Of a DNA stretch of 64,000 bases, positions 47,005-60,610 are shown piece by piece. The stretch spans positions 42,423,026 to 42,487,025 of the forward strand of contig OY743176.1 in the NCBI GenBank assembly GCA_963555705.1, in the 5' to 3' direction. The DNA is from Ligustrum vulgare. Lineage: Eukaryota > Streptophyta > Magnoliopsida > Lamiales > Oleaceae. A program made the position numbers and the translations under genes. Position 1 is the first letter of the stretch, and each line of letters starts with the position of its first letter. The notes under the pieces were generated by a model. The model made no database searches and had not been told where the DNA came from. It was given only the letters and a program-made list of their open reading frames with translations.

Positions 47005-47700
47005 ATAAAAACATAAGATATACTTACTTGTCATAAAAACATACTTACTTTTCATAAAAACATAAGGTGTATTTACCTTTCATAAAAACATACTTACTTT
47101 TCATAAAAATATAAGATATACTTACTTGTCATAAAAACATACTTGCTTTTCATAAAAACATAAGGTGTATTTACCTTTCATAAAAACATACTTACTTTTC
47201 ATAAAAACATAAGATATACTTACTTGTCATAAAAACATACTTACTTTTCATAAAAACATAAGGTGTATTTACCTTTCATAAAAACATACTTACTTTTCAT
47301 AAAAACATAAGATATACTTACTTGTCATAAAAACATACTTACTTTTCATAAAAACATAAGGTGTATTTACCTTTCATAAAAACATACTTACTTTTCATAA
47401 AAACATAAGATATACTTACTTGTCATAAAAACATACTTACTTTTCATAAAAACATAAGGTGTATTTACCTTTCATAAAAACATACTTACTTTTCATAAAA
47501 ACATAAGATATACTTACTTGTCATAAAAACATACTTACTTTTCATAAAAACATAAGGTGTATTTACCTTTCATAAAAACATACTTACTTTTCATAAAAAC
47601 ATAAGATAATACCTTTCATAAAAACATACTTACTTTTCATAAAAACTTAAAGTATATTTACATTTCATAACAACATACTTAATTTTCATAAAAACATAAG
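47005..47700. repeat. 98-bp tandem array (two 49-bp subunits)
   Basis: AAGATATACTTACTTG recurs at 47015, 47113, 47211, 47309, 47407 and 47505, exactly 98 bp apart, alternating with AAGGTGTATTTACC. All subunits share TTTCATAAAAACATA. Higher-order dimer structure; unrelated in sequence to the MULE 98-bp array. Confidence 0.93.
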
Positions 47701-47934
47701 ATATACTTACCTTTTAAAAGATTAAAATGAAGTGTAGTAGTAAATGGACCAAAACTTTCTTGACCACCTTGAATTTCTCTTACTTGTGGATTTTGTCAAG
47801 AGATTGGAAATAAGTGTATATGTGTAGAGTTGTGTGTAAAAGAGATGGGTTTAAATAGATGTATAAAGTTGGCATATTGTAAACATAATCATTCAATTCT
47901 ATTAATTTTAACACATCATTTTCTTAAAGTAAAG

Positions 47935-48665
47935 CACCATTCATATACTTTTCCATATTTATACAAATAATATGCTCTTCATGATTATATATAATGGAGT
48001 CTATCAATCATTCATATACTTTTCCATATTTATACAATTATTATGCTCTTCATGATTATATATAATGGAGTATATAAATCATTCATATACTTTTCCATAT
48101 TTATACAAATATTATGCTCTTCATGATTACATATAATGGAGTCTTATCAATCATTCATATACTTTTCCATATTTATACAAATATTATGCTCTTCATGATT
48201 ATATATAATGGAGTATATAATTCATTCATATACTTTTCCATATTTATACAAATATTATGCTCTTCATGATTACATATAATGGAGTCTATCAACCATTCAT
48301 ATACTTTTCCATATTTATACAATTATTATGCTCTTCATGTTTATATATAATGGAGTATATAATTCATTCATATACTTTTCCATATTTATACAATTATTAT
48401 GCTCTTCATGTTTATATATAATGGAGTATATAATTCATTCATATACTTTTCCATATTTATACAAATATTATGCTCTTCATGATTACATATAATGGAGTCT
48501 ATCAATCATTCATATACTTTTCCATATTTATACAAATATTATGCTCTTCATGTTTATATATAATGGAGTATATAATTCATTCATATACTTTTCCATATTT
48601 ATACAAATATTATGCTCTTCATGATTACATATAATGGAGTCTATCAACCATTCATATACTTTTCC
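47935..48665. repeat. 71-bp tandem array
   Basis: TTCATATACTTTTCCATATT recurs every 71-72 bp about ten times, with TTATGCTCTTCATGATTA and AATGGAGT in each unit. AT-rich and non-coding. Confidence 0.93.
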
Positions 48666-49008
48666 ATATTTATTAAATTAAGATTCTCATAATTATTATA
48701 TATAATGGAACCTCTCATGCTTGCATATATTTTCTTAATTTCAATAATAAAAATAATTTTTGTACAAATAAATATTGGGATAACATTGAATTAAGTACTT
48801 AGACTTAATATACTTTAAATCAAGAGAATGGAGATATTTTTAGAAATTCGGAATTTAATTTAAAATCGAACGATCTCGATTATTTCTTGACTTGGCTATA
48901 CGAATATGTCGTGGCGTTAACTTAATAAAAATGGGTGAAATAGTAGCGACACGATTTTCTATTAAAATAATTATTAATCGCGTAAAAATTCTTGGTCGCT
49001 ACATTAAT

Positions 49009-49987
49009 AATGTTTAGAATAAGAAATTTATTATTGAAGGATTCTAAAATGCTGAATTGACAAACTAAACTTAGATTATATAGCTTCGTATAAGTTTAAA
49101 ATTGCTGGATAGTTTGACATATATATGAATGTTGATATAAGAATTCTCTTTTCTGCTTATTGCCCAAAAATCTTTACCTCTTTAATAATTTGTTACATGA
49201 TTAGCTAAAAGTTCTAAATTATAATTATTGTTTTGCATTATCTTTTCAGTCCTTGAACAGTTGAACCTATTGATTTATTTTTTTATTTAGCCTTTGTTTG
49301 GTAAAATAATTTTTTTAATAAACAAAGAATTTGATATTTTTGAGGTAAAATATATAGTTGAAATTTGAAAAATTATGTGTAATTAAAAAATTATTTAAAA
49401 AAATGTTTTATTTATAAACTTATCTGTTATAATCAAATTACCAAACACATGGTTAGCCACAGAGAAGTTTCTCATCGAAAGGTCAAGACCAGAGCAAAAT
49501 TCAATTACTCAAGTGAGGACCCACATCAATCCAAGCATAGTCATGATGATTAAGAAAGTCTTCTAGCATATCCTAGGTTGGCAAAGAAAATTTTAGATGA
49601 TCTCCGTAATGATTAAGATGAAATTTGAAGAATCTATAACTGAAAGGTCCATATGACAATCCAAAACTTAACGTTGGCGGTCATTAAATCGTATTGTAAA
49701 TAACGAAATTCTAGAGATACCAAATGGTCGAGCTTTTCGTCGACTCGTCGAAACACGAGCCACGAGCGGCTAGACTCGTTTTGTGACAAAGAGCTCGTTT
49801 AGAGTCTTTAGACGAGGCTAGTAGCTCAGCTCGTTGGCTCGTAATTTTTTTTTTTAAAATAAAAAAAACATTTTTTGAGGAGAAAAGAAAATAATAATTA
49901 ATGGCCGCTCGGCCACGAGCAGCGAGCTCATGGGCCAAACCGTTTTATTAGTACTTATCGAACCGCCTAGAACCAACTTTTAATTAT
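49009..49987. other. AT-rich DNA, nothing recognised
   Basis: No supported gene. A CG-containing patch at 49725-49935 (CGAGCTTTTCGTCGACTCG, CTCGGCCACGAGCAGCGAGC) is mildly self-complementary. Confidence 0.4.
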
Positions 49988-50078
49988 ATATATATCATAC
50001 CTTTAAGTTGATATTTTATTTTATTTTATATATATTATAAAATAAAATAAAATATCAACTTAAAGGTATGATATATAT
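49988..50078. repeat. Perfect 43-bp hairpin
   Basis: Arms 49988-50030 and 50036-50078 are exact reverse complements with a 5-base loop (TATAT). The arms include CATACCTTTAAGTTGATATT and an ATTTT-rich stem. It could be a small MITE or a miRNA-like foldback; no terminal duplication is evident. Confidence 0.95.
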
Positions 50079-53000
50079 AAATCTAGAAGAACTTCATAAA
50101 ACAACTTATCGTGAGTGGAATATGGAATCATGTTGAACTTGTGGTCACTGCGATACCATGCGTAATTTTAAACTCGATCAGTCATAATTTACCTAGTTAA
50201 TTACTAATTTAGAGAAAGTACTCTAACGAAGTGGAGTTTGCCAAATACTTCCTTCACCAATCCAAGAGAATGGATTACCTCCATTTTTTAAACCTTTTTT
50301 GGGTCTTTTATATGAGGTGTGTGTCCATGTGAAAAAATTTCTAGCATACCAAGTGTATCGAGTACTTGGTACAACATTCATACAATTTTTGACATATGAC
50401 AGGTGTGACATAAATTAGAATACATAAGAATTTCATTTTCATCCATATTTTTTGTTTGTGAACTTCTGTTGACCCTGTTAACTTGAGAATTAATTTTTCA
50501 ATAGGCTAATGGTCCAGTGTCCGCCAATCTATTTACCATTCCTTCATTTTTCAATTCAACGAGTCCCGCTGCTAATTTTATTTCTTATTTTTGTTTCACA
50601 AAAATCCACTTTTCATGATTTTTCATCTTTTTCTTTACTTTTTAATTTTTTTTTTTTTTTTTTGTCGGTGTTTAATTAACTAACCAAATACGCACTTAAC
50701 GTCACCATTAAGTCGAGCGAACCAAATTGGCACTTGGCGTCACCAATTAGTCATTCTGAGACTCTAACATGCTGCAAATTTAGCGAGTGATCTAAAAATC
50801 AAGGGCAGATATTATATAAATATTAATACTGAAACTAAAATGAATACAACTTGAAACTAATGAATAAACCTCAGGAGAAGAAATCAAAAGGAAATGAGAG
50901 TAATTATGAAGAATTTGAAGCAAGAACAAAGAATTGAGAAAAGGGGAAAGTTGATACTTAAAGCATCCCCATTCTTAATGATCTCAATTCTTCTAAAATG
51001 AAGTACATGTAGGAAAATTTATACAAGAGAGCAATAGTAAGCTGCATTGTAACAAAGAAAAAAAACAGAAGAATATTTAAAGGGAACAATCAGCTAAAGG
51101 AAAACAATTATCATACTCAATAATCAGTGTTTGATATGATAAAAATGAAACCATAGAAGTTATATTCATGAAACTCTCACAAAAAATTACTAATCTTTTT
51201 ACCTAAAATTTCTTATTCTCAAATTAATTTTCTTTATATATAATATTTTTAAAATGAAAATTACGTGAAATACTACAATACCTATTTGGGAATCTAGAAA
51301 TGAATACCGCAGAAATCAGGACGAGTCGAACTCTCAAAGTCGGTGAGATAATAGATAATAGATAATAGCATGTGGGACCCTGCCGCCTGGTGTCGGGTGG
51401 TGACAATTTGTACTGGGAAGGAAACGGAAGATTTGAAGATGGTGGTAGGAGGCGGCAAAGTGTTGGGGCAAAGTGTTGGTGTGGAACAAAAAGGAGAAAA
51501 TTTTTTTTTAGTAACAGCATACATGGAATTTAAAAATGAAGGAACGGTAAAAGTATTGGCGGACATTGGATCATTAACTTATTGAAGAATTGATTCTCAA
51601 ATTAACGGGGTAAACGGAAGTTCACAAACGGAAAATATAGATGAAAATAAAATTCTTATTTGTTTTAATTCATACTAGTAATCGCACCCGTGTGATGCAT
51701 GGAAAATATAATTAACAATTATTTATTGAATAAGTTGTAAAATGATAATGACCGACATGAATTGTGCATTCATATATAATGAAAAATACTTAAAAAGTAA
51801 AATATAAAATTACTTGCATAATTCTTTTAACAGCTAATTGTTCATTCTCTAATTTTCTTAATCTATTTAGGCGAAGTAAGATATGGACATGTGAATTATT
51901 CTATACTTTACAATTTTAATTTGATGACTGAAGTCGACTTTACAGTTTTTTGATTTCTAAAAGTTGAAATGTTTATAATTTTCAAATCGTAAAATAAAAA
52001 AAGAAGCTAATAGATATTTACAGAATTAATTTATCGATTCCCCGTATAGTACTATAAGAATTTTTACTATCTTAACGCAATAATTGATATTTAAATATAT
52101 TAAACAAATATTTCATTTCATTACATGTAAAAAAACTAATGCATTACAAACAAAATTTACCAAACATTTTAAAAAATAAAAAATTGCTCAAACTTAAATT
52201 AAATGTTGCAATTTGTTAAACTTACACACGACAAATTTATACACAGTTCTATATTTAAATGAATGTAACAAATAAATAATATGAAATACAAATTTTAATT
52301 AAATTTTATTGAATGTATATTATAAATATAATTAACTTTATATACAATAAATCATTTATACATCTCAATTTATAAATGAGAGCTTAACCCGCAAGAAATA
52401 AGATTTTATTACTTATTCGTATAAAATCGATTCTTCGAAAATAATTTTTTAATGTTTATTCTCAACCACACATTCTTTAAAACTCATTTTTCACAATTGC
52501 ACATATTATTTTTGTACATGCTAAATAAACGTGTTGACTATATTCTATTTTTAAATAGAATGATTTTGCTAACACCTTCTATTTTACAAATTGAACCAAT
52601 GAGTTTATCGGAACCTAAAGTTGTAGAAAATTAAATGATTTAATTGAATTTATTTAGAAAGATCAAATATTTATTATTTCTTTCAATTTGATAAGAAAAA
52701 TATTCAAAATTAATCATTTAGGTCAAATTGAATGTATCATTTTAGGATTTAAATGAGATAAATTAAAAAGATTGGATTTTGAAAAAAGTAAAAAGTTTAA
52801 GTAAAACTTTTACATTTAATATTTAAAACGATTTTACGAATGATATGTTTAGAGTTTGCTCTTATTTCTTTGTTTGTATTAAACTTCTCGTTGAGATATT
52901 GGATTTGACACCTATATTGCATATTTTTCAATTTCAAAATAATGCAATAATTATCAAAATAAAAAATCTATAATTTAACTTTTTATAAATATTTTTTTCA

Positions 53001-53968
53001 CAAATCCATAAGTCATTTATTACATGTATTAATTGAACTTTCCTAATTCATGTATTAAAATAAATTGATAAAAACAAGAAATTTTCTAAAATGGTTTGTG
53101 AAAATGGGCAAGAAACTATGTGGATAAAATGGTGACGGTTATCCTATATATATGTATAGATAGATAGATGGATAGATAGATGTACCACCCATCACATATC
53201 AAAAATCGTATGAATATTGTATCGAGTGTTCGGTACACATTCTGTACAACTAAGAGTCCCAAAATTTTACATTTGGTGCCTAAACAAATTAATGACTACA
53301 AAGGGACTTTGGTGATGTTATAGTCCATGCCGACATTGTAGCATGATTTAAAAAAGTAAAAATATCTATTAGACCAAAGAATGGAAGAAAACTGTGTTTA
53401 TTATGTATTTTTTATTTATTTATTTATTTACAAAGAAACCTGCAATCACTATTTAATGGATGTGCACTGGATAAACTCTCGATCTAAACGTAATAATCTG
53501 CAAACCACGTCAGTCAGATAAGCAACATTTATCCTTAAAACTCAAGATGGTGAAGATACTGCCAGCTTGAGTTTGTTAGTTAATTATAAAAGTAATTTTA
53601 GGGGGACATTTTTAAGTAATATTATGACATGACCCACATACATTGAATAATGAAATTAATTAAAAATGTCAATTAAAAATGACTTCATAGAATCACTCTA
53701 ATTATAATTAATAATTAATAAAATCTTCCAAGTGAATGATTAAACATGGAGGAGCTTGTGAAGACCGTACAAGCTCCAAGACCACACATTTCTTAGTGGA
53801 TGTTCATAACTTGTGGACGTTGCACGTATACTTCATTTAAGAGATCATCATTGAGGAAATATGTTTAACATCCATTTTGAATTAGTTCTCATTTCCTGGC
53901 TGTAGCCACAACTAAAAGATTGTGTGAGGGTGATGAATGTATTCACTTAAAACGTAGTATGTGAATTG
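50079..53968. other. Long AT-rich interval without a supported gene
   Basis: Contains a T21 run near 50643 and a TAGA/TGGA microsatellite at about 53155-53182. About 70 bp near 50335-50405 resembles 53175-53240 in inverse orientation (CATATGTCAAAAATTGTATG versus CATATCAAAAATCGTATG), so it may be a 2.9-kb TIR element. A 90-codon minus-strand frame at 51294-51566 starts with a Ser/Thr/Pro-rich, transit-peptide-like sequence, but no domain is recognised. Confidence 0.4.
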
Positions 53969-55439
53969 TGTATCATAAGTGTACGAATCGTGGCAAATAA
54001 TAGAGTGGACTTAAGAATTCGAATTATCGTACCCATAAAGATTGTAATTAATTACCGAAATATGTTAGCTTATCAAATGATGGTTTGTTATAAGTTAAAC
54101 TAAAATAAGAAATTATTCTAAATGCAATATAAAAGAAAACACGAATGACAAAATAGGTTTTTTAAAGTAATTGTAAAAGTAATGGGACTCACGATTTTAC
54201 CATAACCAATAATACGAATTCCATTCCTCAAGTTTTATTCCTATAAATGTGCTCAATCGAATTTACTAATGTATATTGATTTTCTCTATCGAGTTTAATT
54301 CAATTCTACCTAACTAAGTCAACCACATATCCATATGGAGGGTCAGAATTATTCATTAGCTAAATGCATAAAATCACCTAGAAATTCACTCATGATCACA
54401 TGCAACCACAAATTCATATCTTCATCTTTTTTGTTGAAATTGTCGAATTTTACACCGTGATTTACTATGTTAACTCACCTCTCGAATTATGAAAATAACC
54501 CATGAAACCTATGAATTAGTGGTCAATTAATTCAAACATCAAACACAATAATAAAATCAATACATGCAACAAATACGCAACACTTGAGGTTTGAAATTAA
54601 TAAAATAAAGTTAGGCTGCATCGCTCATCCCAACCATGAAATTAGTTATACATTATAAAGAAGTATAAAACCCGGTAAAAGTAAGAACGCATGACCTGGT
54701 TCATCAACATCTACGAAGAAGAAAAATGATTTTGCACCAAGAATGTATTCTCCTTTGAATACTTCAAATCTCCTGTTTGGTATTCTCCTTTTAATACTCT
54801 TCGCGCCTCTTGAATAGATGAATAAAAATTTATGTTTTTTGAGAGAGAAAACTTTACCCAATTTCATGCTCTCCACTGGTATGTTTCGCCTCCCTTGGAC
54901 TGGTATGAATTAGGTTTTTTTATCATAGAAGAATCGTGTCTAACAAGGAAACATCTGTGCTTCGGACAATGGCGCGATCACGTGGTAGAAGCCGCCACGA
55001 TCTCGTGTTTATGTAATATGCAGTTCTGACCATTTAACCTCCAACCTCGCGATCACGCAGTGTTATACGCTACAATCGTGTGGTAGTCAATTTTCCTTTG
55101 CGTTTTCAACTTTAATGTCCGTTTAAGTTGATCATTCTCTTTAATTGCACGAAAAGTCCTCAACTTCTTATTCGAACAATTTGACCCTTGAAATTTAGAT
55201 TTCTTCTAAGCTAGCACTCCTTTGCTTCACGATTGACCTCTCCAACTTCCAAGTTGTACAATTTAGCTCCAACTGCCATCAAATTGTCCTTTATTTTCCT
55301 CAATTGCTTCATTCAAATAATTTCGGGATATAAATTGAAATAATAACAAATGAAACTAAAACCAATAGCTTTTATTCTTAAACGACAATAATTTATTATA
55401 ATTTTAGCATATAAATAACTATATCAAATACACTTATCA
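53969..55439 (-). mobile_element. LTR of a Gypsy element, 1,471 bp
   Basis: On the minus strand it begins TGATAAGTGTATTTG directly after a polypurine tract (TTTGGGGGTATT, 55440-55451) and ends CACTTATGATACA. Inside are CGCGATCACGCAG and GGCGCGATCACGTGG phrases, reminiscent of the CACGCGATCG blocks of the Athila LTR, so it may be a related Athila/Tat family. Confidence 0.75.
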
Positions 55440-55930
55440 AATACCCCCAAATTATAACCGTTGTTTGTCTTCAGACAAACTAAAAAAAAAAAAAAGAACC
55501 TCAAACAAGACTCACAACAAGAATGACTCAACTGTTAATTTGCCTACCATATCCTAGGGATCGTATCAAAATACACCTTAGAGAAGATTTTAGGACAACA
55601 CAATGAAATAGTTTCTTACTTATCTGATGTTCAACATTTCGTGTGCGTGTGTGTGTGAATAATCAAAATTAAACGCATGCTCATATCAAGAAATACCCAG
55701 CATAGTGTGGCTAAAAATGCAGAAACCCAGATCCTAGATGGTCATAAATGCTTTTCTTTCTATATTCCTGCATCTCTCACGTATTATCACTTTCTTATGC
55801 TTTTCTCTCAAATATTGAGGTTCCTTCTATTTATGTGGCTTCTAATCATCAGAAATTGCATTTTCCACACAAAGGTTCAGAATCAAATAAGTTTGCAGAA
55901 AACATTTTTTGTTGCATCATTTTACAAGTT
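55440..55930 (-). mobile_element. 3' internal remnant belonging to the 53969-55439 LTR
   Basis: Starts with the polypurine tract and continues with AT-rich non-coding DNA; the right border is uncertain. No pol sequence is present, so this is a 3' fragment only. Confidence 0.5.
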
Positions 55931-56399
55931 TAATGGATAAAATTCGCTCACATTAAAGTTTAGTGAGTAATTGAAATGTTTTTTTCTTTTTCCTTTTTTT
56001 AGTGATAAATTAGAAATTTTTAAAAATTTAGTGACCAATCAAATTGTTTTTAAAAGTAAATGTGTCAAGATGGGCGGACCAATCAAACACGTAAAAAAAG
56101 CTCGAATTGACCCAAAATCGCGAACCGACCCATGATCCGTGCAGGCAGTTCACGATCAAGGAGTGAACAATGGGTTTCGCAATTCCTACCTTCATGACCG
56201 CTGGCCCGTAAAAAAGATAAAATTAATTTGAATTACAACAGATGACTTAAAGTTAAGTAGGTATCATTCTATTTAAGATGTACTTAAAGTATAAGTTATA
56301 GTAATGTAGGTGTCGACCAAGTTGGGATGTACTTAGGCTATAATTATACAAATTGGAAATTTGAGGTTGTCTAAATTTTAATAATGGACTGTCACAGAC
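55931..56399. other. Spacer with fold-back-like phrases
   Basis: TTTAGTGAGTAATTG and TTTAGTGACCAATCAAA resemble the fold-back element at 23.2-24.1 kb. No gene is seen. Confidence 0.4.
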
Positions 56400-57884
56400 A
56401 AGTCTGGACAGTAACCAGTTAACAGTAAATCGTTAAGTTTTGTTTAGCGCAGTACCAGATGAATCTTGCTAAGGCAGATTCGTCTGGATAGTAAAACATA
56501 AACAATCAGAATAAATTGTGCGGAATTGTAAATAGACAAGAACACATTAATTTGAGCTTAACGTGGGAAAAACCCTAACAGGGAAAACCCACGGTTCGCA
56601 TCCTGCGAACAAAAACAAATCACTATATAAGGAAAGAGTTTACACAGATCAATCTAAACTACAGGATAAATTTACGCATAGACTTTATCAAACATTCAAG
56701 AAATAGATCACTCCCTAATCCTTCTGTGGCATGTAATGTGAGCTGGCGTCCCATCACTATTCAATAGTTTTCTTTGACTTTGCAACACTTTTCAGCAATA
56801 CGAACTCCCGTTCGATCTTGATCCAAACCTCCCGTTTGATCTTCACGCTGAAATTCTTTCCTCCTCTAAGTGATTGAATCCTCCTCCCGGAGTATTGAAG
56901 TCACAACAAGAATGAAGCTTTAATTATTTGCACCACACGAAAAATATAGCTTCAAGACTTCTTTAAAGTGGACGTGTATTTTTGTAAGCACCACACGAAA
57001 ATTGGATTCTACACGTCTTTAGAAAACATCCCGTTTTCTCTTCTCTTTATAGTGCAATTAGGTTTACTTGACTCGCAAGTTTCCTTATTGCATAAGATCT
57101 CTACTACCTGCAAAACATGGTAGAGATAATTAGTAAAAGGTAAGATAGTTATCCTTAAATAAATCTTACCATGAATAATGATAATGATAAATCATAGAAG
57201 ATCTTACCATTTATCAATCAAGTGATAAACCTTGATATTTATCACCATATTTTCGGCCCCTATGAATATTCTTCACAATCAAGATTTTCGACCTTATAAA
57301 CTTACCATATGCAAAGATAAGATTAAAAATATTCTTGACCATATCAAGAAGATACTTACCATATCTTGAATAAGCTTGAGTATCAAGAATAAACACAAAA
57401 TATATCACAAGATAATCACCAAAATCACAAGATAACAATATCAATATTTCGAGATTATGATCCTAATATACTCGGCCAATCAGAATATTTTAACAAGGCT
57501 TAAAATCTAATGAAAATGATTATAAGTGATAAAGATATAATTTCAAGCCAAGTAACCTATTCCTATTATCACAATTCTTATCACAAAAGATAAATGATAG
57601 ACTTCTACCATTATCACAATACTTATCATATCAGATAAGCAACCAACATTATCTCCAAGATATTATCACAATATTTCTTGTCATTCTCATAGAAGATAAG
57701 CAACAAATATTATCACAATATATAGGAGATAAAGACAATATTACGTCCAAGAAATGTTTAAGTAATTTAATTAAACTTAATAAATTACTAAATAAAAATA
57801 TTTAGTAATAAACTAAATTTATCAAATTACAAACATATAGGAAAATAGAAAATGCCAATAAATATAACTTAAAATAAGTTAACA
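56400..57884 (-). repeat. Sirevirus 3' LTR, 1,485 bp
   Basis: On the minus strand it starts TGTTAACTTATTTTAAG right after AGAGGGGGAGAT and ends TTGTCTGTGACA. The AACGTGGGAAAAACCCTAA phrase near 56560 (plus strand) is characteristic of these LTRs. The 5-bp flank is TGGAC (56395-56399); its partner is outside the window. Confidence 0.82.
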
Positions 57885-58290
57885 ATCTCCCCCTCTAACT
57901 TTTTCTATTTTTCCAAAACCTAATCATCTTTTCACAAACATAGAAAGAAGTAACATGCAATTATTAAGCTCCCCCTATCAAAATTCTCCCCCTCAAGTCA
58001 TGCATCATAATGAGCTCACTTCAACAAATTCATGCATGTAACGAGAGAAAAATAATAAGCACATAAAGGAGAATCAAAATAAACCAAAAGTTACTTCAAC
58101 ATTCAATCAATCAGAAAAGATGAGAAAAAATACTACTCCCCCTTTTTGGAAGAAATAGGGGAAGCAATCCACGTCTTGTAACCTGCCAATAAAGGTTGAG
58201 TTTTAGAAAACTCTGAAAACACAAATGCTCCCCCTTACTGCAATGCATAGAAATTTAATGCAGTAGGATATCTATGTCTCTCCCCCAACG
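57885..58290 (-). promoter_or_regulatory. Multiple polypurine tracts (mPPT) of the Sirevirus
   Basis: Six GGGGGAG-containing tracts on the minus strand, at about 57888-57895, 57971-57977, 57985-57993, 58136-58145, 58231-58238 and 58280-58286. Repeated polypurine motifs upstream of the 3' LTR are a described Sirevirus trait, thought to prime plus-strand synthesis. The one next to the LTR is the presumed main site. Confidence 0.8.
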
Positions 58291-58542
58291 ACTCCTCAAA
58301 CATAAAATTCATGCAAACATAGATTCCAGTTGCTCCATTATGCCATCCTGACCAGTCAATTCAGGTTGCCCAGATCAATCTATAGGTCTCTAAACACCCA
58401 GATATATGGTTTTTGATAATCAGCATGGGCACCAGTCGACCAAAACTTAAAACTGAAAGGTGTAAGCGTACCTTTGGTAGTCTGTATAAGGCTCCTAACA
58501 AATGATGAATGATCATACCTAGATCCACCTGGTGTAGTGTAT

Positions 58543-59501
58543 TCATCTGCCCTTGTACTTAGTTTTTTTTTTCTTTGTGGTCACCGTGTTATTCACCTTT
58601 TTTTTGTTCTTTCTGTCTGGCCTAACAGTCTCTTCTTCTTCAGATTCTACAGCATCGTCCTTGTTTTTAGGCCTTTCTCTCTTATCAGATTCATTCTGCT
58701 CCTCTAATTTTTCATTTTTAACTCCAGACTCAGATTCCTCTGTTTCATATGGTTTTTCTTTCGAAGAATCTCCAAGCAACTGATCCAGCGTGTCTTTAAG
58801 TCTTTTGACACAAACCCTGAGATCAGATACCTCTGCTTTTAACCCAATAATCTCTGCTTCTAGCTGGCCAATTTTGGTATCCTGGCCAGACGAATCCTGT
58901 TTACCAGGAGTGTCACCCAAAACCTGTTTCCTGTGAGAGGTCTGCACCTCCAGTGTTTTCTTGCATCTGACCCTGTTTAACACCTTGAGATTGATCACCA
59001 GATTATCCTCTAGCATCTGAATATCCTGATCATGAAGCAATTGTGAAATAATCCAAGGATAAACCAACAATTGATTCCTCTGCTTTCTCTTCTTCAGCCT
59101 CTGACTCTGAATCACCAGATTCATCTGATGTACATGAGTCCAGGTCATATCCATCTACGTCTTCTGACAATTCATTTTTCAGATTTACCTTTCACATCTT
59201 TATCATCTTTTGGCATCTCCCCATTTGTTTCAGACTGTTTGCTCGAAATTTCTCTAGCAACAATCAATTCACTTCGAATATCTAAGGGAGAAAGGTGACT
59301 GGTAGGAAGATTATCAAACATAGGTGTCGAATTTGCACCCATAACTTGTGGCTTAGTGGTAGAGCCGCCTTGGCTTGGTTCGGCTATAGGCTGAGTTGGA
59401 ATTTGAACTTGTTCTGGAATGAGTAAGAACGGCTGGTGTGAAGGCAGTGAAGGAGATTTGAAAAGAAATTTTTGAGGAATTTGAGTACAAGTAGAATTCA
59501 A
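58543..59501 (-). pseudogene. Sirevirus extra ORF, coiled coil (envelope-like position)
   Basis: In the place where Sireviruses carry an additional, sometimes envelope-like, ORF. The N-terminal frame (59501-59172) is Pro/Ser/Thr-rich (PSLPSHQPFLLIPEQVQIPT). The reading continues one frame over through an acidic stretch (SDESGDSESEAEEEKAEES), then a third frame (59154-58543) with a heptad-like coil (IGQLEAEIIGLKAEVSDLRV), a Lys/Glu-rich part and a basic tail (KKKKTKYKGR). At least two frameshifts. No clear membrane segment was seen, so the envelope label is only positional. Confidence 0.65.
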
Positions 59502-60610
59502 GAGATTTTTAATTTCATTCCTTGTAGAGAAAGATATCTCTTGAGAATCCTAGTACATGCCAATTTCCTTTCCTTAAAAAATGGGATAAATATAGAAATA
59601 GAATATGTTAAGAATTAGGAAACAAATAAATTACCAAATTGTGCTCCACAATCAACTAACATGTTCTGCAAGATTTGCACATATTAGCCCACGATATACT
59701 GCCTTAAAAATAAAGGTTTTCAGAATAAAATCTAAAAAACGTGAATAAGAAAAATCTAAATGCATATGTATACCTAAGACACGTCTGAGCACTTGTTGGC
59801 ATCTGTTGAGTCAGATATATCTGGTAGTAGACAGTCCACCACGAGCATGATTATGTTGATTAATGTCCGTGTGTGATCCGAGCAACCCTCAGTCATCCAC
59901 ATACTGCCACAAATTATATGATTGCCCTGACTTATCGATTTGTCACCATAATGCACAATAAGACCGATCAAAATCTATAGAAAGTGCATTTTCTCAGATC
60001 CGGCTTGCTGACTTTTTCTATATTGTGGCAATGTCTTTTGGAGGTGGAAATAGCTTCACACAATCCCCAAAAGTTATCTTACAGTATGTTCCCCTTTAGG
60101 TTAGACGAAGGGTATGAACTTGGCTTGGATTGGTAAATTCACACAATCCCCAGAAGTTATCTTACTAGGTTTTCCCCTTACTTCTACAATATTACCACAT
60201 TTATATCAATTCATCGTATTTTGAGGCTAAATGGTATGAACTTGGCTTGGAAAGGCAGCCTTCTTTTCCACTAGCCCTGCACTTGGATAACAAGAAAAAT
60301 GCGTGTAATGCAATAAGCAAGATTTAGATCATAGGTCTACACATAGAATATAAAATCTCATCTAGTAACAACCATATGACATAGACAGCAGTGACTTATC
60401 CTTAGGATTGTCCAGATTTGAGTGCTAGTTAAATTCATCCGGAGACATGTTGACTGCTATCAGCCAGACGTATCTGTCTCGTTATCAGCCACAAGCACTC
60501 AGATATATCTGCAAGCAAAAACATGATCTACTTAATATAAGATAAGTTAACCAAAATGCAAAAAAGAAAAACAATGCGAGTTTTTTTTTTATGAAATATG
60601 CATGTTCCTA

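Larger units (their letters stand above)
46488..49003. mobile_element. Solo-LTR-like element, 2,516 bp
   Basis: Starts TGTGACGACCCG and ends GGTCGCTACA, flanked by TTAAT at 46483-46487 and 49004-49008. There is no coding, primer-site or polypurine evidence. More than half of its length is two tandem arrays. Confidence 0.8.

Noticed and set aside
15049..47505. Relationship between the two 98-bp arrays
   Set aside because: The periods agree but the unit sequences share nothing, so the match is taken as coincidence.
51294..51585. Two overlapping small frames, one with a transit-peptide-like start
   Set aside because: No conserved domain, no convincing downstream exons, and AT-rich repeats around. 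Left as an unsupported possibility.
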